Positions 9,424 through 17,240 of a stretch of 51,489 nucleotides of DNA are shown here, piece after piece. Made by a program: the position numbers and the translations under genes. This DNA is from an uncultured Flavobacteriaceae bacterium (GTDB lineage: Bacteria > Bacteroidota > Bacteroidia > Flavobacteriales > Flavobacteriaceae), in contig CAJIZJ010000015.1 in assembly GCA_905181825.1 (NCBI GenBank), positions 1-51,489 on the forward strand. Reading direction: 5' to 3'. The notes under the pieces are model-generated. The model had not been told where the DNA came from. It searched no databases and saw only the letters and a list, made by a program, of their open reading frames with translations. How positions within the stretch are numbered: position 1 is the first letter of the stretch; each line of letters begins with the position of its first letter.

Positions 9424-10134
9424 ATGGGAAGAGCTTTTGAATTTCGCAAAGCAAGAAAAATGAAGCGTTGGTCAGCAATGAGCAAGGCGTTTACACGTAT
9501 CGGAAAAGACATCGTTATGGCTGTAAAAGAAGGTGGGCCCGATCCAGATAGTAATTCCAGATTAAGAGCAGTTATTCAAAATGGGAAAGCTGTTAATATG
9601 CCTAAAGACAATATTGAAAGGGCCATTAAACGCGCCAGTGATAAAAGCCAAGGCGATTATAAAGAGGTGTTATTTGAAGGCTATGCCCCACATGGAATAG
9701 CGATATTAGTTGAGACAGCTACAGACAATAATACCCGTACCGTAGCAAATGTGAGAAGCTATTTTAATAAATGTAATGGTAATATGGGAACTTCCGGTTC
9801 GGTGGTTTTTATGTTTGACCATAGCTGTAATTTCAGAATTAATGCAGACGGATTAGATGCAGAAGAAGTTGAACTTGAATTTATAGATTTTGGTGCAGAA
9901 GAAGTGTTTGCAGATGACGATGGAATTTTAATTTACGCCCCCTTTGAAAGTTTTGGCGCTATACAATCTGCTTTAGAAGCGCGAGAAATAGAAATTCTTT
10001 CATCTGGATTTGAGCGGATCCCTCAGGTTACAAAGCCCTTAAGTGAAGAGCAAGTAAAAGACGTTGATAAATTGTTAGAAAAACTGGAAGAAGATGATGA
10101 TGTTCAAAACGTTTATCATACCATGCTAGAATAG
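9424..10134 (+). CDS. yebC: YebC/PmpR/TACO1 family protein
   Basis: 236 residues of the widespread YebC family, annotated historically as transcriptional regulators and linked more recently to translation of difficult (proline-rich) stretches by ribosomes. The N-terminus MGRAFEFRKARKMKRW carries the start signature; the middle shows GPDPDSNSRLRAVIQ, MPKDNIERAIKRA and VETATDNNTRTV; the C-terminus ends in an acidic LEEDDDVQNVYHTM. Preceded by a good promoter, convergent with the minus-strand LPS cluster with zero spacing. Whether it binds DNA or ribosomes cannot be read from the sequence. Confidence 0.93.
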   Translation: MGRAFEFRKARKMKRWSAMSKAFTRIGKDIVMAVKEGGPDPDSNSRLRAVIQNGKAVNMPKDNIERAIKRASDKSQGDYKEVLFEGYAPHGIAILVETATDNNTRTVANVRSYFNKCNGNMGTSGSVVFMFDHSCNFRINADGLDAEEVELEFIDFGAEEVFADDDGILIYAPFESFGAIQSALEAREIEILSSGFERIPQVTKPLSEEQVKDVDKLLEKLEEDDDVQNVYHTMLE

Positions 10135-10677
10135 TTAAGAATATTTAGAAACTTTTCCTTTGACACCTTCAAAAAATGAACGCATAAACTTAAAATCTGC
10201 GTCAATATCATCCGTAGGAAAAAAGGGTTCAGAAATACAATTAACTTTATTTTCAAAATCAAATGTGATCATAACTATTGGCACATTTGCTTTTTTGGCG
10301 ATGTAATAAAAACCGGTTCGCCAAGTGTCTACTTTTTTTCTTGTCCCTTCTGGCGCTAACACAATACGAAAGACATCTCTATTTGTAAAAAGTCTTGCAA
10401 TCGCATCTACTTGCTTTTCATTAGCATTTCGTTTAATAGGAGTACCTCCAAGCGATCTAAAAAACCAAGCTGTTAATGGGTTAAAGAGAGATTCTTTTCC
10501 AACAAAGTTAGCTTCCATTTGGATAACAGAACGCAAAAAGACTCCTATATAAAAATCATGCCAACTAGTATGAGGTGCAGCGATTATAACTGCCTTTTTC
10601 ACGGAATCAAATTTCATGAAGCCAGTGAAATTCCACCCTAATAAACGATGGTATATAAATTTTGAAATTGTTTGCAT
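10135..10677 (-). CDS. PlsC-type acyltransferase, last gene of kdsB-kdnB operon
   Basis: 180-residue lysophospholipid-acyltransferase-like protein. Motif I HTSWHD (H-x4-D), motif II GGTPIKRN and motif III APEGTRKK are all visible, so the catalytic core is intact. It lacks an obvious transmembrane anchor and is shorter than standard 1-acyl-glycerol-3-phosphate acyltransferases (~240 aa), matching the short glycerol-acyltransferase-like subgroup. It begins 2 bp after kdnB in the same direction, so it may acylate a lipid A, Kdo or ornithine-lipid precursor rather than a bulk phospholipid; that is inference from context. Confidence 0.8.
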   Translation of the reverse strand: MQTISKFIYHRLLGWNFTGFMKFDSVKKAVIIAAPHTSWHDFYIGVFLRSVIQMEANFVGKESLFNPLTAWFFRSLGGTPIKRNANEKQVDAIARLFTNRDVFRIVLAPEGTRKKVDTWRTGFYYIAKKANVPIVMITFDFENKVNCISEPFFPTDDIDADFKFMRSFFEGVKGKVSKYS

Positions 10678-10679
10678 GT

Positions 10680-11759
10680 TTACATTTTAGAATAAAGATC
10701 TTTTAACGAAGACCTTGTAATTTGAGACTTCCAGTCTTTTCCAATGGCATTTTCCCATAATGGCTCAAGACTCAGAGCAACATCAATCATGATGTCAAAT
10801 TGTTGATTTGTAAGATTTGCGCATAGTCCTTTAGGTAATGTAATATTATGCTTTCTCTTCATCTTTTTAAACAACTTTACTCCATCAGGATAAAATGCTT
10901 CAAGATGATCAAAAACAATACAATTACCAATTCCATGCTTAACTCCTAATAAAAATGACAAACCATAGCTTAATGCATGTGCTACTCCAACTTGTGAGTA
11001 AGCTATGCTCATACCACCATGCCATGAGGCCATCATTAATTTATCTTGGCTTATGTTAGGACTTGGAGAACTTAAAAACACCTCTTCACATAGCTTTAGT
11101 GCAGTTTCGCCATATGTTTTACTAAACGAATTTATAAAATTACCATTTAGAGATTCAATACAATGAATATAACAATCCATTCCAGTATAAAACCATTGAT
11201 CTTTTGGAACATTTTCGGTTAGCTCAGGATCTAAAATAACCTGGTCAAATGGAGTAAAGTCACTATTAATCCCTAATTTCTTGGTTGGCCCTGTTAATAC
11301 TGTTGTTCTTGAAACTTCAGAACCTGTTCCGGAAATAGTGGGGATACCAACGTGATATATTCCTTTATTTTTTATTAAATCCCATCCTTGATAATCCTCA
11401 CTAGATCCGCTATTAGTAAGCATCAATGAAACGGCCTTAGCTAAATCCATAACTGTCCCCCCCCCGATTCCAATAATTCCTGAAGGTAAAATACTAGAGC
11501 TTAAAATAATTTTTTCCACTAAACTGTCAACTTGGGAAGTCTTAGGCTCTTCATTAGCAGAAATAAATAGGATTTGATCACTATAAAGTAATGGAATCTT
11601 AGAGGTGAAAGTTATTTGAGACTCAAATACATCATCCACCAAAAATATAAAAGGAGCGCGTTCATTTTTACGCATGGGAGTAATAATTTCTCCAAGTTGG
11701 TTAAAGCTGCCACGGCCAAAAACTACTTTGGCAACCATGGGGGAATTTTTAAAACTCAT
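10680..11759 (-). CDS. kdnB: Kdo 8-oxidase, iron-containing alcohol dehydrogenase family (KdnB)
   Basis: 359-residue iron-type alcohol dehydrogenase. Nucleotide loop GIGGGTVMD at 97-105 and metal-ligand candidates D195 and H199 (GMDCYIH), H261 (GVAHALSYG) and H275 (KHGIGNC). Motifs such as FGRGSFNQL, SLMLTNSGSS.DYQGWDL and TISGTGSEVSRT closely resemble, from memory, Shewanella KdnB, which oxidises C8 of Kdo so that KdnA can transaminate it to 8-amino-Kdo (Kdo8N). The kdsB-type gene lies upstream in the same operon, and kdnA is at 27.4 kb. A generic alcohol dehydrogenase is the weaker alternative. Confidence 0.88.
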   Translation of the reverse strand: MSFKNSPMVAKVVFGRGSFNQLGEIITPMRKNERAPFIFLVDDVFESQITFTSKIPLLYSDQILFISANEEPKTSQVDSLVEKIILSSSILPSGIIGIGGGTVMDLAKAVSLMLTNSGSSEDYQGWDLIKNKGIYHVGIPTISGTGSEVSRTTVLTGPTKKLGINSDFTPFDQVILDPELTENVPKDQWFYTGMDCYIHCIESLNGNFINSFSKTYGETALKLCEEVFLSSPSPNISQDKLMMASWHGGMSIAYSQVGVAHALSYGLSFLLGVKHGIGNCIVFDHLEAFYPDGVKLFKKMKRKHNITLPKGLCANLTNQQFDIMIDVALSLEPLWENAIGKDWKSQITRSSLKDLYSKM

Positions 11760-11788
11760 AAATCATAAACGTTCTATTTAATAAAAAA

Positions 11789-12409
11789 TTATTCAAAGTT
11801 CAGATATTGCTGGAACTTATCGGCAAATTGAGCTACATGATAGCCATCGACCAGCGCATGATTTACACTAATTGATACATTCATTATCAATTTACTTCCT
11901 TCGTTGTAAGTTTTACTAAAACCAAATTTAGGAATAGATTCCTTTAGACCTGAAAAAGGTTCTTTTTGTGATGAAAAACTAAACCATGGTAAGGCAGAGC
12001 AATGAATACAATTTAAATCATAGACAGGAGGGTAAAGTTCTGATGAGTTTTCAATACGTTCCTTTTCATTTTTAATATTGATGTTAAATTGTTCAAAATC
12101 ATTTGTGAAAAGAATATAACTAAACCCAAAAGTTTTATCCTCTCTTAACATTGTAGCAGATGTATGTATCACTTCTAGTTCAAAGACTTCATTATCAATG
12201 ATTCTATATTTAAAGTTTTCAGTCTGATTGATAGCTTTCATACACGCATGTAAGTATACAGCAAAAAAACTATAATTATGATCCTTTGCACGCTTATAAG
12301 CAATAGACATATCAATCGGGATTGTAACAGCAAAATAAGGATTTGAGAGCGCATTAAAATGGTGATAATGTTGCTTACGATTCCAACTATTTAAATCTAT
12401 CTTTTTCAA
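11789..12409 (-). CDS. CatA-like (chloramphenicol acetyltransferase fold) acyltransferase
   Basis: 206-residue protein of the trimeric CAT family. The C-terminal catalytic motif HALVDG has the His184-x3-Asp188-Gly signature, preceded by IMNVSISVNH; the N-terminal FNALSNPYFAVTIPID segment is also family-typical. Length is near the usual ~215. True chloramphenicol resistance is unproven: it lies between kdsB and kdnB with 11- and 29-bp gaps on the same strand, which points to an envelope-sugar acyl/acetyl transfer (for example on Kdo, Kdo8N or a nearby sugar) or to an unrelated xenobiotic acetylase recruited here. Confidence 0.8.
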   Translation of the reverse strand: MKKIDLNSWNRKQHYHHFNALSNPYFAVTIPIDMSIAYKRAKDHNYSFFAVYLHACMKAINQTENFKYRIIDNEVFELEVIHTSATMLREDKTFGFSYILFTNDFEQFNINIKNEKERIENSSELYPPVYDLNCIHCSALPWFSFSSQKEPFSGLKESIPKFGFSKTYNEGSKLIMNVSISVNHALVDGYHVAQFADKFQQYLNFE

Positions 12410-12420
12410 TGTATACTAAT

Positions 12421-13158
12421 TTAATTATTTTCTCTAAGAATATTTTTGGCACGTTCTAAATCTTCTAGAGTGTCTATCTCCACCCCTTGAACATCGGTTT
12501 CGACCATTTTAATTTTTTTTCCGAACTCTAAATATCGGATACATTCTATTTTTTCAGATACTTCCAACATTTTCATAGGAAGTTTAGTGAAATCAAGTAA
12601 TGCTTCTTTTCTAAAAGCATAGACTCCTTTATGCTTAAAGTACTTTGTGTCAACAAAATTATCTCTTTGGTACGGAATTGGACTTCTTGAAAAATAAAGA
12701 GCAAAATTACGTTGATCCACAATAACCTTAACTGTATTGGGGTTTTGAATTTCTTCAGGATCCGTAATATGAACCATTAAAGATGCTAAATCAATTTCTT
12801 TTTCAGAATCATTTTCAAATACACTTATGACTTTTTTTAAGCTCTCGCAGTCTGTAAAAGGCTCATCTCCTTGGACATTAACTACTATATCGCATTCAAC
12901 CGATTTAACAGCTTCTGCGATACGATCACTTCCAGACTCATGTTCCTTAACACTCATAATAACACGACCACCATGACTTTTAATTTCTTGAGAAATAACC
13001 TCACTGTCAGTCACTACATATACATCGCTGAATAATTTAGTGTTAATAGTAGCCTTGTAGGTCCTAAGTATCACGCTTTCACCTTCAAGGTCCTGCATGA
13101 GTTTTCCCGGAAAACGAGACGCACTGTAACGAGCAGGAATCATGGCAATTATTTTCAT
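12421..13158 (-). CDS. kdsB: CMP-Kdo (CMP-Kdo8N) synthetase
   Basis: 245-residue cytidylyltransferase activating 3-deoxy-manno-octulosonate with CTP before transfer to lipid A. N-terminal [14 protein letters not shown] (residues 6-19) is the family signature; VNVQGDEPF near 93-101 supplies the metal-binding acidic residues; a C-terminal [11 protein letters not shown] segment is also typical. First gene of the minus-strand kdsB-catA-kdnB-plsC unit; the presence of kdnB behind it suggests that the substrate may be Kdo8N. A TAnnTTTG-like box lies 24 bp upstream. Confidence 0.95.
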   Translation of the reverse strand: MKIIAMIPARYSASRFPGKLMQDLEGESVILRTYKATINTKLFSDVYVVTDSEVISQEIKSHGGRVIMSVKEHESGSDRIAEAVKSVECDIVVNVQGDEPFTDCESLKKVISVFENDSEKEIDLASLMVHITDPEEIQNPNTVKVIVDQRNFALYFSRSPIPYQRDNFVDTKYFKHKGVYAFRKEALLDFTKLPMKMLEVSEKIECIRYLEFGKKIKMVETDVQGVEIDTLEDLERAKNILRENN

Positions 13159-13181
13159 TGAATATTAATTTGATGGATAAT

Positions 13182-13189
13182 CAAAATTA
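13182..13189 (-). promoter_or_regulatory. Possible kdsB operon -7 box (TAATTTTG)
   Basis: Reads TAATTTTG on the minus strand, 24 bp before the kdsB ATG. No TTG at a suitable -33 position. Confidence 0.4.
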
Positions 13190-13230
13190 CGTAAATTTTA
13201 GTAAATTAAATATGTGAAAACTGTATATCT

Positions 13231-14655
13231 TTAATCTTCAAAATAATCATCTTTAAACCCTATAAGATATAGCTTTTCTTTAGCACGGGTAATGGCTGTA
13301 TACAGCCAACGGAGATAATCACGATCAATTCCGTTAGGTAAATAGGGTTGTTCTACAAATACAGTATTCCATTGTCCACCCTGAGATTTATGACATGTAA
13401 TTGCATATGAGAATTTTACCTGTAAGGAATTTAAATACTTACTTTTTTTAACCCCTAAAAACTTTTTATAAGAAGATGATTCGTCTTCAAAATCTTTTAA
13501 AATTTCTTGATATAGCTTATTAGATTCTTCGTAGGGTAACGAAGGGGTTTCTAATTTAATAGTATCCAACATCAATACCGTTTCAAAAGGGAGCATCTTA
13601 GGATAATCAACCATACGAATTTTAACTTCCGCAAAACGAAATCCGTATAATTCTTTGATACTAAATATTTCTAGTACTTCAATAATATCTCCATTGGCAA
13701 TAAAACCAGCTTCACTTGTTGGCTTTAACCAAAAATAATTGTTTTTAACAATCATTAAAAAGTCTCCTGCAGTTAATTCATTTTCATTAAACAAAATACG
13801 TGAACGTATTTGTTCGTTATACAAATTTGCGCGTTTGTTAGAACGAACTATTAATGCAGTATCTTCATTTCCTAACGTACTGTAAGCATCATTAATGGCG
13901 TCCAAAATCTCATACCCGTCATTTAAGCGAACAATATCTTTAAATCCCTTGAGATTAAACTGAAAAGAATCAAAGTAAGAATTTGAAACGGCTTCTCTTA
14001 AATGAGTGGCATTAAACAAAATTCCCGAATCCTCTCCTTGCCTTACCACTTCATCTAATTCTAAGCGAATCACTTCTTTGTTATAGTTGAGTTCCAGGTT
14101 AGACTCATTTAAAGCGGGGCTTAGATCTAATTTAACTGGTGGCAACTGTGCGGTATCTCCAATAAGTAATAACTTACACTGTTGACCTGAATATACATAC
14201 TGAATCAAATCATCCAATAACGAGCCACTTCCGAATAATTTAGCTTGATTAGAAATGTCGGATATCATTGAAGCTTCATCTACAATAAACAATGTTTTTT
14301 TGTGCTTATTTGGAGAAAGTACAAATGTCATTTTGCCATTTTTTTCTGGACGTGGTGCATAAATTTTCTTGTGAATTGTAAAGGCTTCACTTTTGGAGTA
14401 ATTACTTATAACTTTTGCTGCTCTACCTGTTGGAGCGAGTAAAACAGCCGTCTTTTGAGCATTCCATAGGTTTTTAACCAAAACTCCTATTATAGTTGTT
14501 TTACCCGTACCTGCATACCCCTTTAACACAAAAAGTTCGTTGGCAACTGTACTGAAAATAAAGTTAGAAAGTTGCTGTAAACCAATGTTTTGTTTTAATG
14601 TTGGTGTAAAAGGAAAACTTGTTTTTAGTAATTTATAAAAGTCATTAGAATCCAT
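13231..14655 (-). CDS. RecD-like SF1 ATP-dependent DNA helicase
   Basis: 474-residue superfamily 1B helicase. Walker A GYAGTGKT at 46-53, motif Ia LAPTGRAAKVI, motif II FIVDEASMI, motif III LLLIGDTAQLPPV, and near the C-terminus YAITCHKSQGGQW plus the LYTAITRAKEKLYLIGF motif VI region. It lacks the long N-terminal HhH region of RecD2 (~720 aa), so it is a short stand-alone type widely annotated as an AAA/UvrD-C-domain helicase in Bacteroidota. Probably involved in DNA unwinding during repair; exact role unknown. Monocistronic, with a TATATTTG box upstream at 14684-14691. Confidence 0.88.
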   Translation of the reverse strand: MDSNDFYKLLKTSFPFTPTLKQNIGLQQLSNFIFSTVANELFVLKGYAGTGKTTIIGVLVKNLWNAQKTAVLLAPTGRAAKVISNYSKSEAFTIHKKIYAPRPEKNGKMTFVLSPNKHKKTLFIVDEASMISDISNQAKLFGSGSLLDDLIQYVYSGQQCKLLLIGDTAQLPPVKLDLSPALNESNLELNYNKEVIRLELDEVVRQGEDSGILFNATHLREAVSNSYFDSFQFNLKGFKDIVRLNDGYEILDAINDAYSTLGNEDTALIVRSNKRANLYNEQIRSRILFNENELTAGDFLMIVKNNYFWLKPTSEAGFIANGDIIEVLEIFSIKELYGFRFAEVKIRMVDYPKMLPFETVLMLDTIKLETPSLPYEESNKLYQEILKDFEDESSSYKKFLGVKKSKYLNSLQVKFSYAITCHKSQGGQWNTVFVEQPYLPNGIDRDYLRWLYTAITRAKEKLYLIGFKDDYFED

Positions 14656-14683
14656 TAGGTTGTAGTGCAGATAATTATTTATT

Positions 14684-14691
14684 CAAATATA
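14684..14691 (-). promoter_or_regulatory. Possible helicase gene -7 box (TATATTTG)
   Basis: TATATTTG on the minus strand, 29 bp before the ATG at 14655. No clear TTG partner. Confidence 0.4.
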
Positions 14692-14737
14692 GAAATGATT
14701 TTTACTAACATTCACTTTATTGAATAAAAAAAAATTG

Positions 14738-14745
14738 TAGATTTG
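14738..14745 (+). promoter_or_regulatory. Possible promoter box of membrane protein/DUF3822/rsmD unit
   Basis: TAGATTTG matches TAnnTTTG, 28 bp before the ATG at 14774. A TTG lies at 14720-14722 with a short (15-bp) spacer. Confidence 0.45.
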
Positions 14746-14773
14746 TGAAGTCTCATAATAATTAAAAAAAACT

Positions 14774-15502
14774 ATGGTAATTTTAGGAATAGTCTTAGTC
14801 GTTGTACTGACAATTGTAATTGTTTATTTTATTGATAAATCAATTCCAAAAAAATACAAGCCTTTTATTCTTCTGGGCTTATGGACCTTAATAATTTATC
14901 TAGGTTACATTACTTTCATGTCTGTTTATGGAGAGATTAAGTTTAACCAACTAAAAGAGAAGCGTTATAAAGTTGTTATTGAAAACCTTAAAGACATTAG
15001 GGATGCTGAGTTAGCACACAGATCTGTGACTGGACAGTTTCAACCAAACTGGGATAGTTTAGTTAAATTTATTGAAAATGAAAAATTTACAATCACACAA
15101 CGAAGAGATTCCACTATAATTGATAAAGAATTAACTCGCTTATACGGAGTTGATACTACAAAAGATATTGTAATTATTGATACACTAGGGTTTGTTCCTG
15201 TATTAGACTCCTTATTTGGTGCTGATACTCGCTACAAATCCATGATGAATGTTCCCTCAGGAAAAGAAGGTCAAATATTTGAGTTGAAGTCTGGACTACT
15301 GGAACAAAATGGGATTTACATTCCTGTGTTTGAAGCTTCTGTTTCGAAAAAAATAATCCTATTTGACCAAGACAAGAACTTAGTAGATTTAGAATCTGAA
15401 GTGATTTCGGTTGAAGGCGTTAACGGACCAACTTTGAAAGTTGGATCTATGGAAGAAATAAATACTAATGGAAACTGGCCAAAAAATTATTCAGAGCAAT
15501 AA
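14774..15502 (+). CDS. Membrane protein of unknown function (two N-terminal TM helices)
   Basis: 242 residues. Residues ~2-20 and ~31-51 are hydrophobic helices separated by a short KSIPKKYKP linker; the rest is a soluble domain. After TM2 comes a helix with NLKDIRDAELAHRSVTGQF, which resembles the 'periodic hydrophobic helix then globular' layout of pseudopilin-like proteins, then LDSLFGADTRYKSMMNVP and a beta-rich tail. I do not recognise a named family. Its stop overlaps the start of the DUF3822 gene by 35 bp, and that gene overlaps rsmD by 1 bp, so translation of all three is probably coupled. Confidence 0.75.
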   Translation: MVILGIVLVVVLTIVIVYFIDKSIPKKYKPFILLGLWTLIIYLGYITFMSVYGEIKFNQLKEKRYKVVIENLKDIRDAELAHRSVTGQFQPNWDSLVKFIENEKFTITQRRDSTIIDKELTRLYGVDTTKDIVIIDTLGFVPVLDSLFGADTRYKSMMNVPSGKEGQIFELKSGLLEQNGIYIPVFEASVSKKIILFDQDKNLVDLESEVISVEGVNGPTLKVGSMEEINTNGNWPKNYSEQ

Positions 15503-16292
15503 CATATCAGAACCTATAAATGAATTGTCCATTCAAGTAAACTTGAGTGGACTTTCTTTTTTTGTTTTGAATTCAGTGAGCTCCAAGATTGATTATTTGG
15601 AGTCAGTGAATTTTGACAAAAAACAAACCCCTAAAGAACTTTTAGATCAACTCATTCACCACTTCAACACTTCTGAAGCGTTAAATAATGAGTTTTCTAA
15701 AGTCACTGTTATACATTGTAATGAGCTAGCTACTTTAGTTCCTAAGCCCTTGTTTGACGAAACGAATCTAATTGACTATTTAAAGTTTAATTCCAAAATT
15801 CTAAAAACGGATTTTATAACCTATGATCAAGTGAAAATTGCTGATATAATGGTAGTTTACGTTCCTTTAGTAAATATTAATAATTTTATTTTTGATCGGT
15901 TTGGGGGGTTTGAATATAAACACAGTGCATCTATTTTAATAAATCGTGTTTTAACACTTGAAAAAAACACCAAACAACCAAAAATGTATGTCAATATAGA
16001 AGCCTCTCATTTTGAAATAGTCGTGATTAAAAATAATTTTTTACAGTTTTATAATCGCTTTGAATTTATTACTAAGGAAGATTTCATTTATTATTTATTA
16101 TTCACTGCAGAACAACTACAACTAAATCCAGAAGAATTCCCGCTAGTATTAATGGGATCTATTGACAAAAGTGATGAATTATATAAAATCGCTTACAAAT
16201 ACATAAGAGATGTAAACTTACTAAATAGCGACTCCATGCTTTATAGTAACGACTCAAGCTCCAAAAATTTCACATTACTAAACAGCTTATAA
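15468..16292 (+). CDS. DUF3822 family protein, possible actin-fold/PilM-like
   Basis: 274 residues; recognised as DUF3822, a Bacteroidota family normally placed before rsmD. The sequence has a two-part layout: an N-terminal half with NELSIQVNLSGLSFFVL (phosphate-1-like beta hairpin) and a second half with MYVNIEASHFEIVVIKNNF then LQFYNRF, which repeats the hairpin pattern. That is what actin-fold PilM-type proteins look like, but no nucleotide-binding consensus is clean. ATG 15468 lies inside the preceding gene; the conserved region begins about 19 residues later, so the start is moderately certain. Function unknown. Confidence 0.85.
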   Translation: METGQKIIQSNNISEPINELSIQVNLSGLSFFVLNSVSSKIDYLESVNFDKKQTPKELLDQLIHHFNTSEALNNEFSKVTVIHCNELATLVPKPLFDETNLIDYLKFNSKILKTDFITYDQVKIADIMVVYVPLVNINNFIFDRFGGFEYKHSASILINRVLTLEKNTKQPKMYVNIEASHFEIVVIKNNFLQFYNRFEFITKEDFIYYLLFTAEQLQLNPEEFPLVLMGSIDKSDELYKIAYKYIRDVNLLNSDSMLYSNDSSSKNFTLLNSL

Positions 16293-16828
16293 TGCGTATC
16301 ATTTCAGGAACTTTTAAAGCCAGACGAATAATGGCTCCCAAAAAATTACCAGTTCGTCCAACAACTGACATGGCCAAAGAAGCACTCTTTAATATTCTCA
16401 ATCACCGCTATCATTTTCATGACATCTCTTTCTTAGATTTATTTGCAGGAACTGGAAACATTAGCTATGAATTTGCTTCTAGAGGAACAGAGTCTATAAT
16501 CGCTGTGGATCAGAATTTCCATTGCACAAAGTTTATAGGAAAAACCGCTGAAGAGTTTGAAATGCCTATCCAAGTAATCAAAGCTGAAGTGTTCGGGTTT
16601 TTAGAGAAAACTAAGCAACCTCAAACTATTATTTTCGCAGACCCTCCTTACGAACTAGAACATGAGAAGTTTTTGAAAATTATTGAACTTGTCTTTGAAA
16701 ATCAGCTGCTTGAAAAAGAGGGCGTTCTTATTATCGAACATTCAAAACAAACAGATCTTTCTGAATCACCACATTTTTCGGAAGTAAAGGGCTACGGAGG
16801 CAATCGCTTTAGTTTTTTCGAAAACTAA
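16292..16828 (+). CDS. rsmD: 16S rRNA (guanine966-N2)-methyltransferase
   Basis: 178-residue SAM-dependent methyltransferase of the small ribosomal subunit RNA. N-terminal MRIISGTFKAR and RPTTDMAKEALFNIL, SAM-binding motif I LDLFAGTGN (residues ~50-58) and catalytic ADPPYE (motif IV) are all visible. Start overlaps the DUF3822 stop (TAATG), an arrangement common in Bacteroidota. Ends convergently against rnpB with 7 bp between its stop and the RNA 3' stem. Confidence 0.95.
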   Translation: MRIISGTFKARRIMAPKKLPVRPTTDMAKEALFNILNHRYHFHDISFLDLFAGTGNISYEFASRGTESIIAVDQNFHCTKFIGKTAEEFEMPIQVIKAEVFGFLEKTKQPQTIIFADPPYELEHEKFLKIIELVFENQLLEKEGVLIIEHSKQTDLSESPHFSEVKGYGGNRFSFFEN

Positions 16829-16835
16829 AAAAAAA

Positions 16836-17137
16836 GCAGATCTATAAGCCGGATTCTGTATCACACAATGTGCAATCCTTATCATTTATCTTTGTTTACT
16901 ATTGCTAGCAAACTTTAGCTGCCTACCCTTCAGCATTGCACGTGACGCGCTCAAGCACTGATATACATGACATTGCACCCTATAGAGTTTACCTGGTTTC
17001 ACTACAGCATTACCTGTACATTCTTTCTGTTGCACTTTTCCTAGCCTCACGACTGGTGGTCGTTAACCACTATAGTACACTACGGTGTCCGGACTTTCCT
17101 CTCCTCGTTAAAACGAACAGCGATAAGGCGATCTGCT
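16836..17137 (-). ncRNA. rnpB: RNase P RNA (class A)
   Basis: On the minus strand the RNA opens with GCAGATC and closes with GATCTGC (P1 helix, plus-strand 17130-17136 and 16836-16842). After the 5' end comes the conserved GAGGAAAGTCCGGAC block and near the 3' end ACAGAATCCGGCTTAT, both hallmarks of bacterial RNase P RNA. Length about 300 nt, compact for type A. A T-run on the minus strand (plus-strand A-run 16827-16835) follows P1 and would terminate transcription. Catalytic RNA that trims the 5' leader of pre-tRNAs. Confidence 0.95.
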
Positions 17138-17143
17138 TTGACG

Positions 17144-17151
17144 CAAAAGTA
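17144..17151 (-). promoter_or_regulatory. rnpB -7 box (TACTTTTG)
   Basis: TACTTTTG on the minus strand ends 7 bp before the P1 5' arm, the expected distance from the -7 element to a transcription start for the mature-like 5' end. No TTG at the standard -33 position. Confidence 0.5.
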
Positions 17152-17216
17152 CACAAATTGTTAATAACTCCTTTTAATTTTAGGGGGTTTAATTTAGCCA
17201 TTACTAGATGAAGTTT

Positions 17217-17224
17217 TAAATTTG
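17217..17224 (+). promoter_or_regulatory. Possible dnaX -7 box (TAAATTTG)
   Basis: Exact TAnnTTTG match 16 bp ahead of the dnaX ATG; this would give a very short leader. No TTG partner seen. Confidence 0.4.
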
Positions 17225-17240
17225 TTTTAACAAGATATTT

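Noticed and set aside
11789-12409. Acquired chloramphenicol resistance gene
   Set aside because: Same codon style as neighbours, tight same-strand spacing within an LPS operon, and no mobile element signatures.
16936-17211. 91-codon open frame on the plus strand
   Set aside because: It lies entirely across the minus-strand RNase P RNA, whose conserved blocks and P1 helix are clear; no protein family fits.
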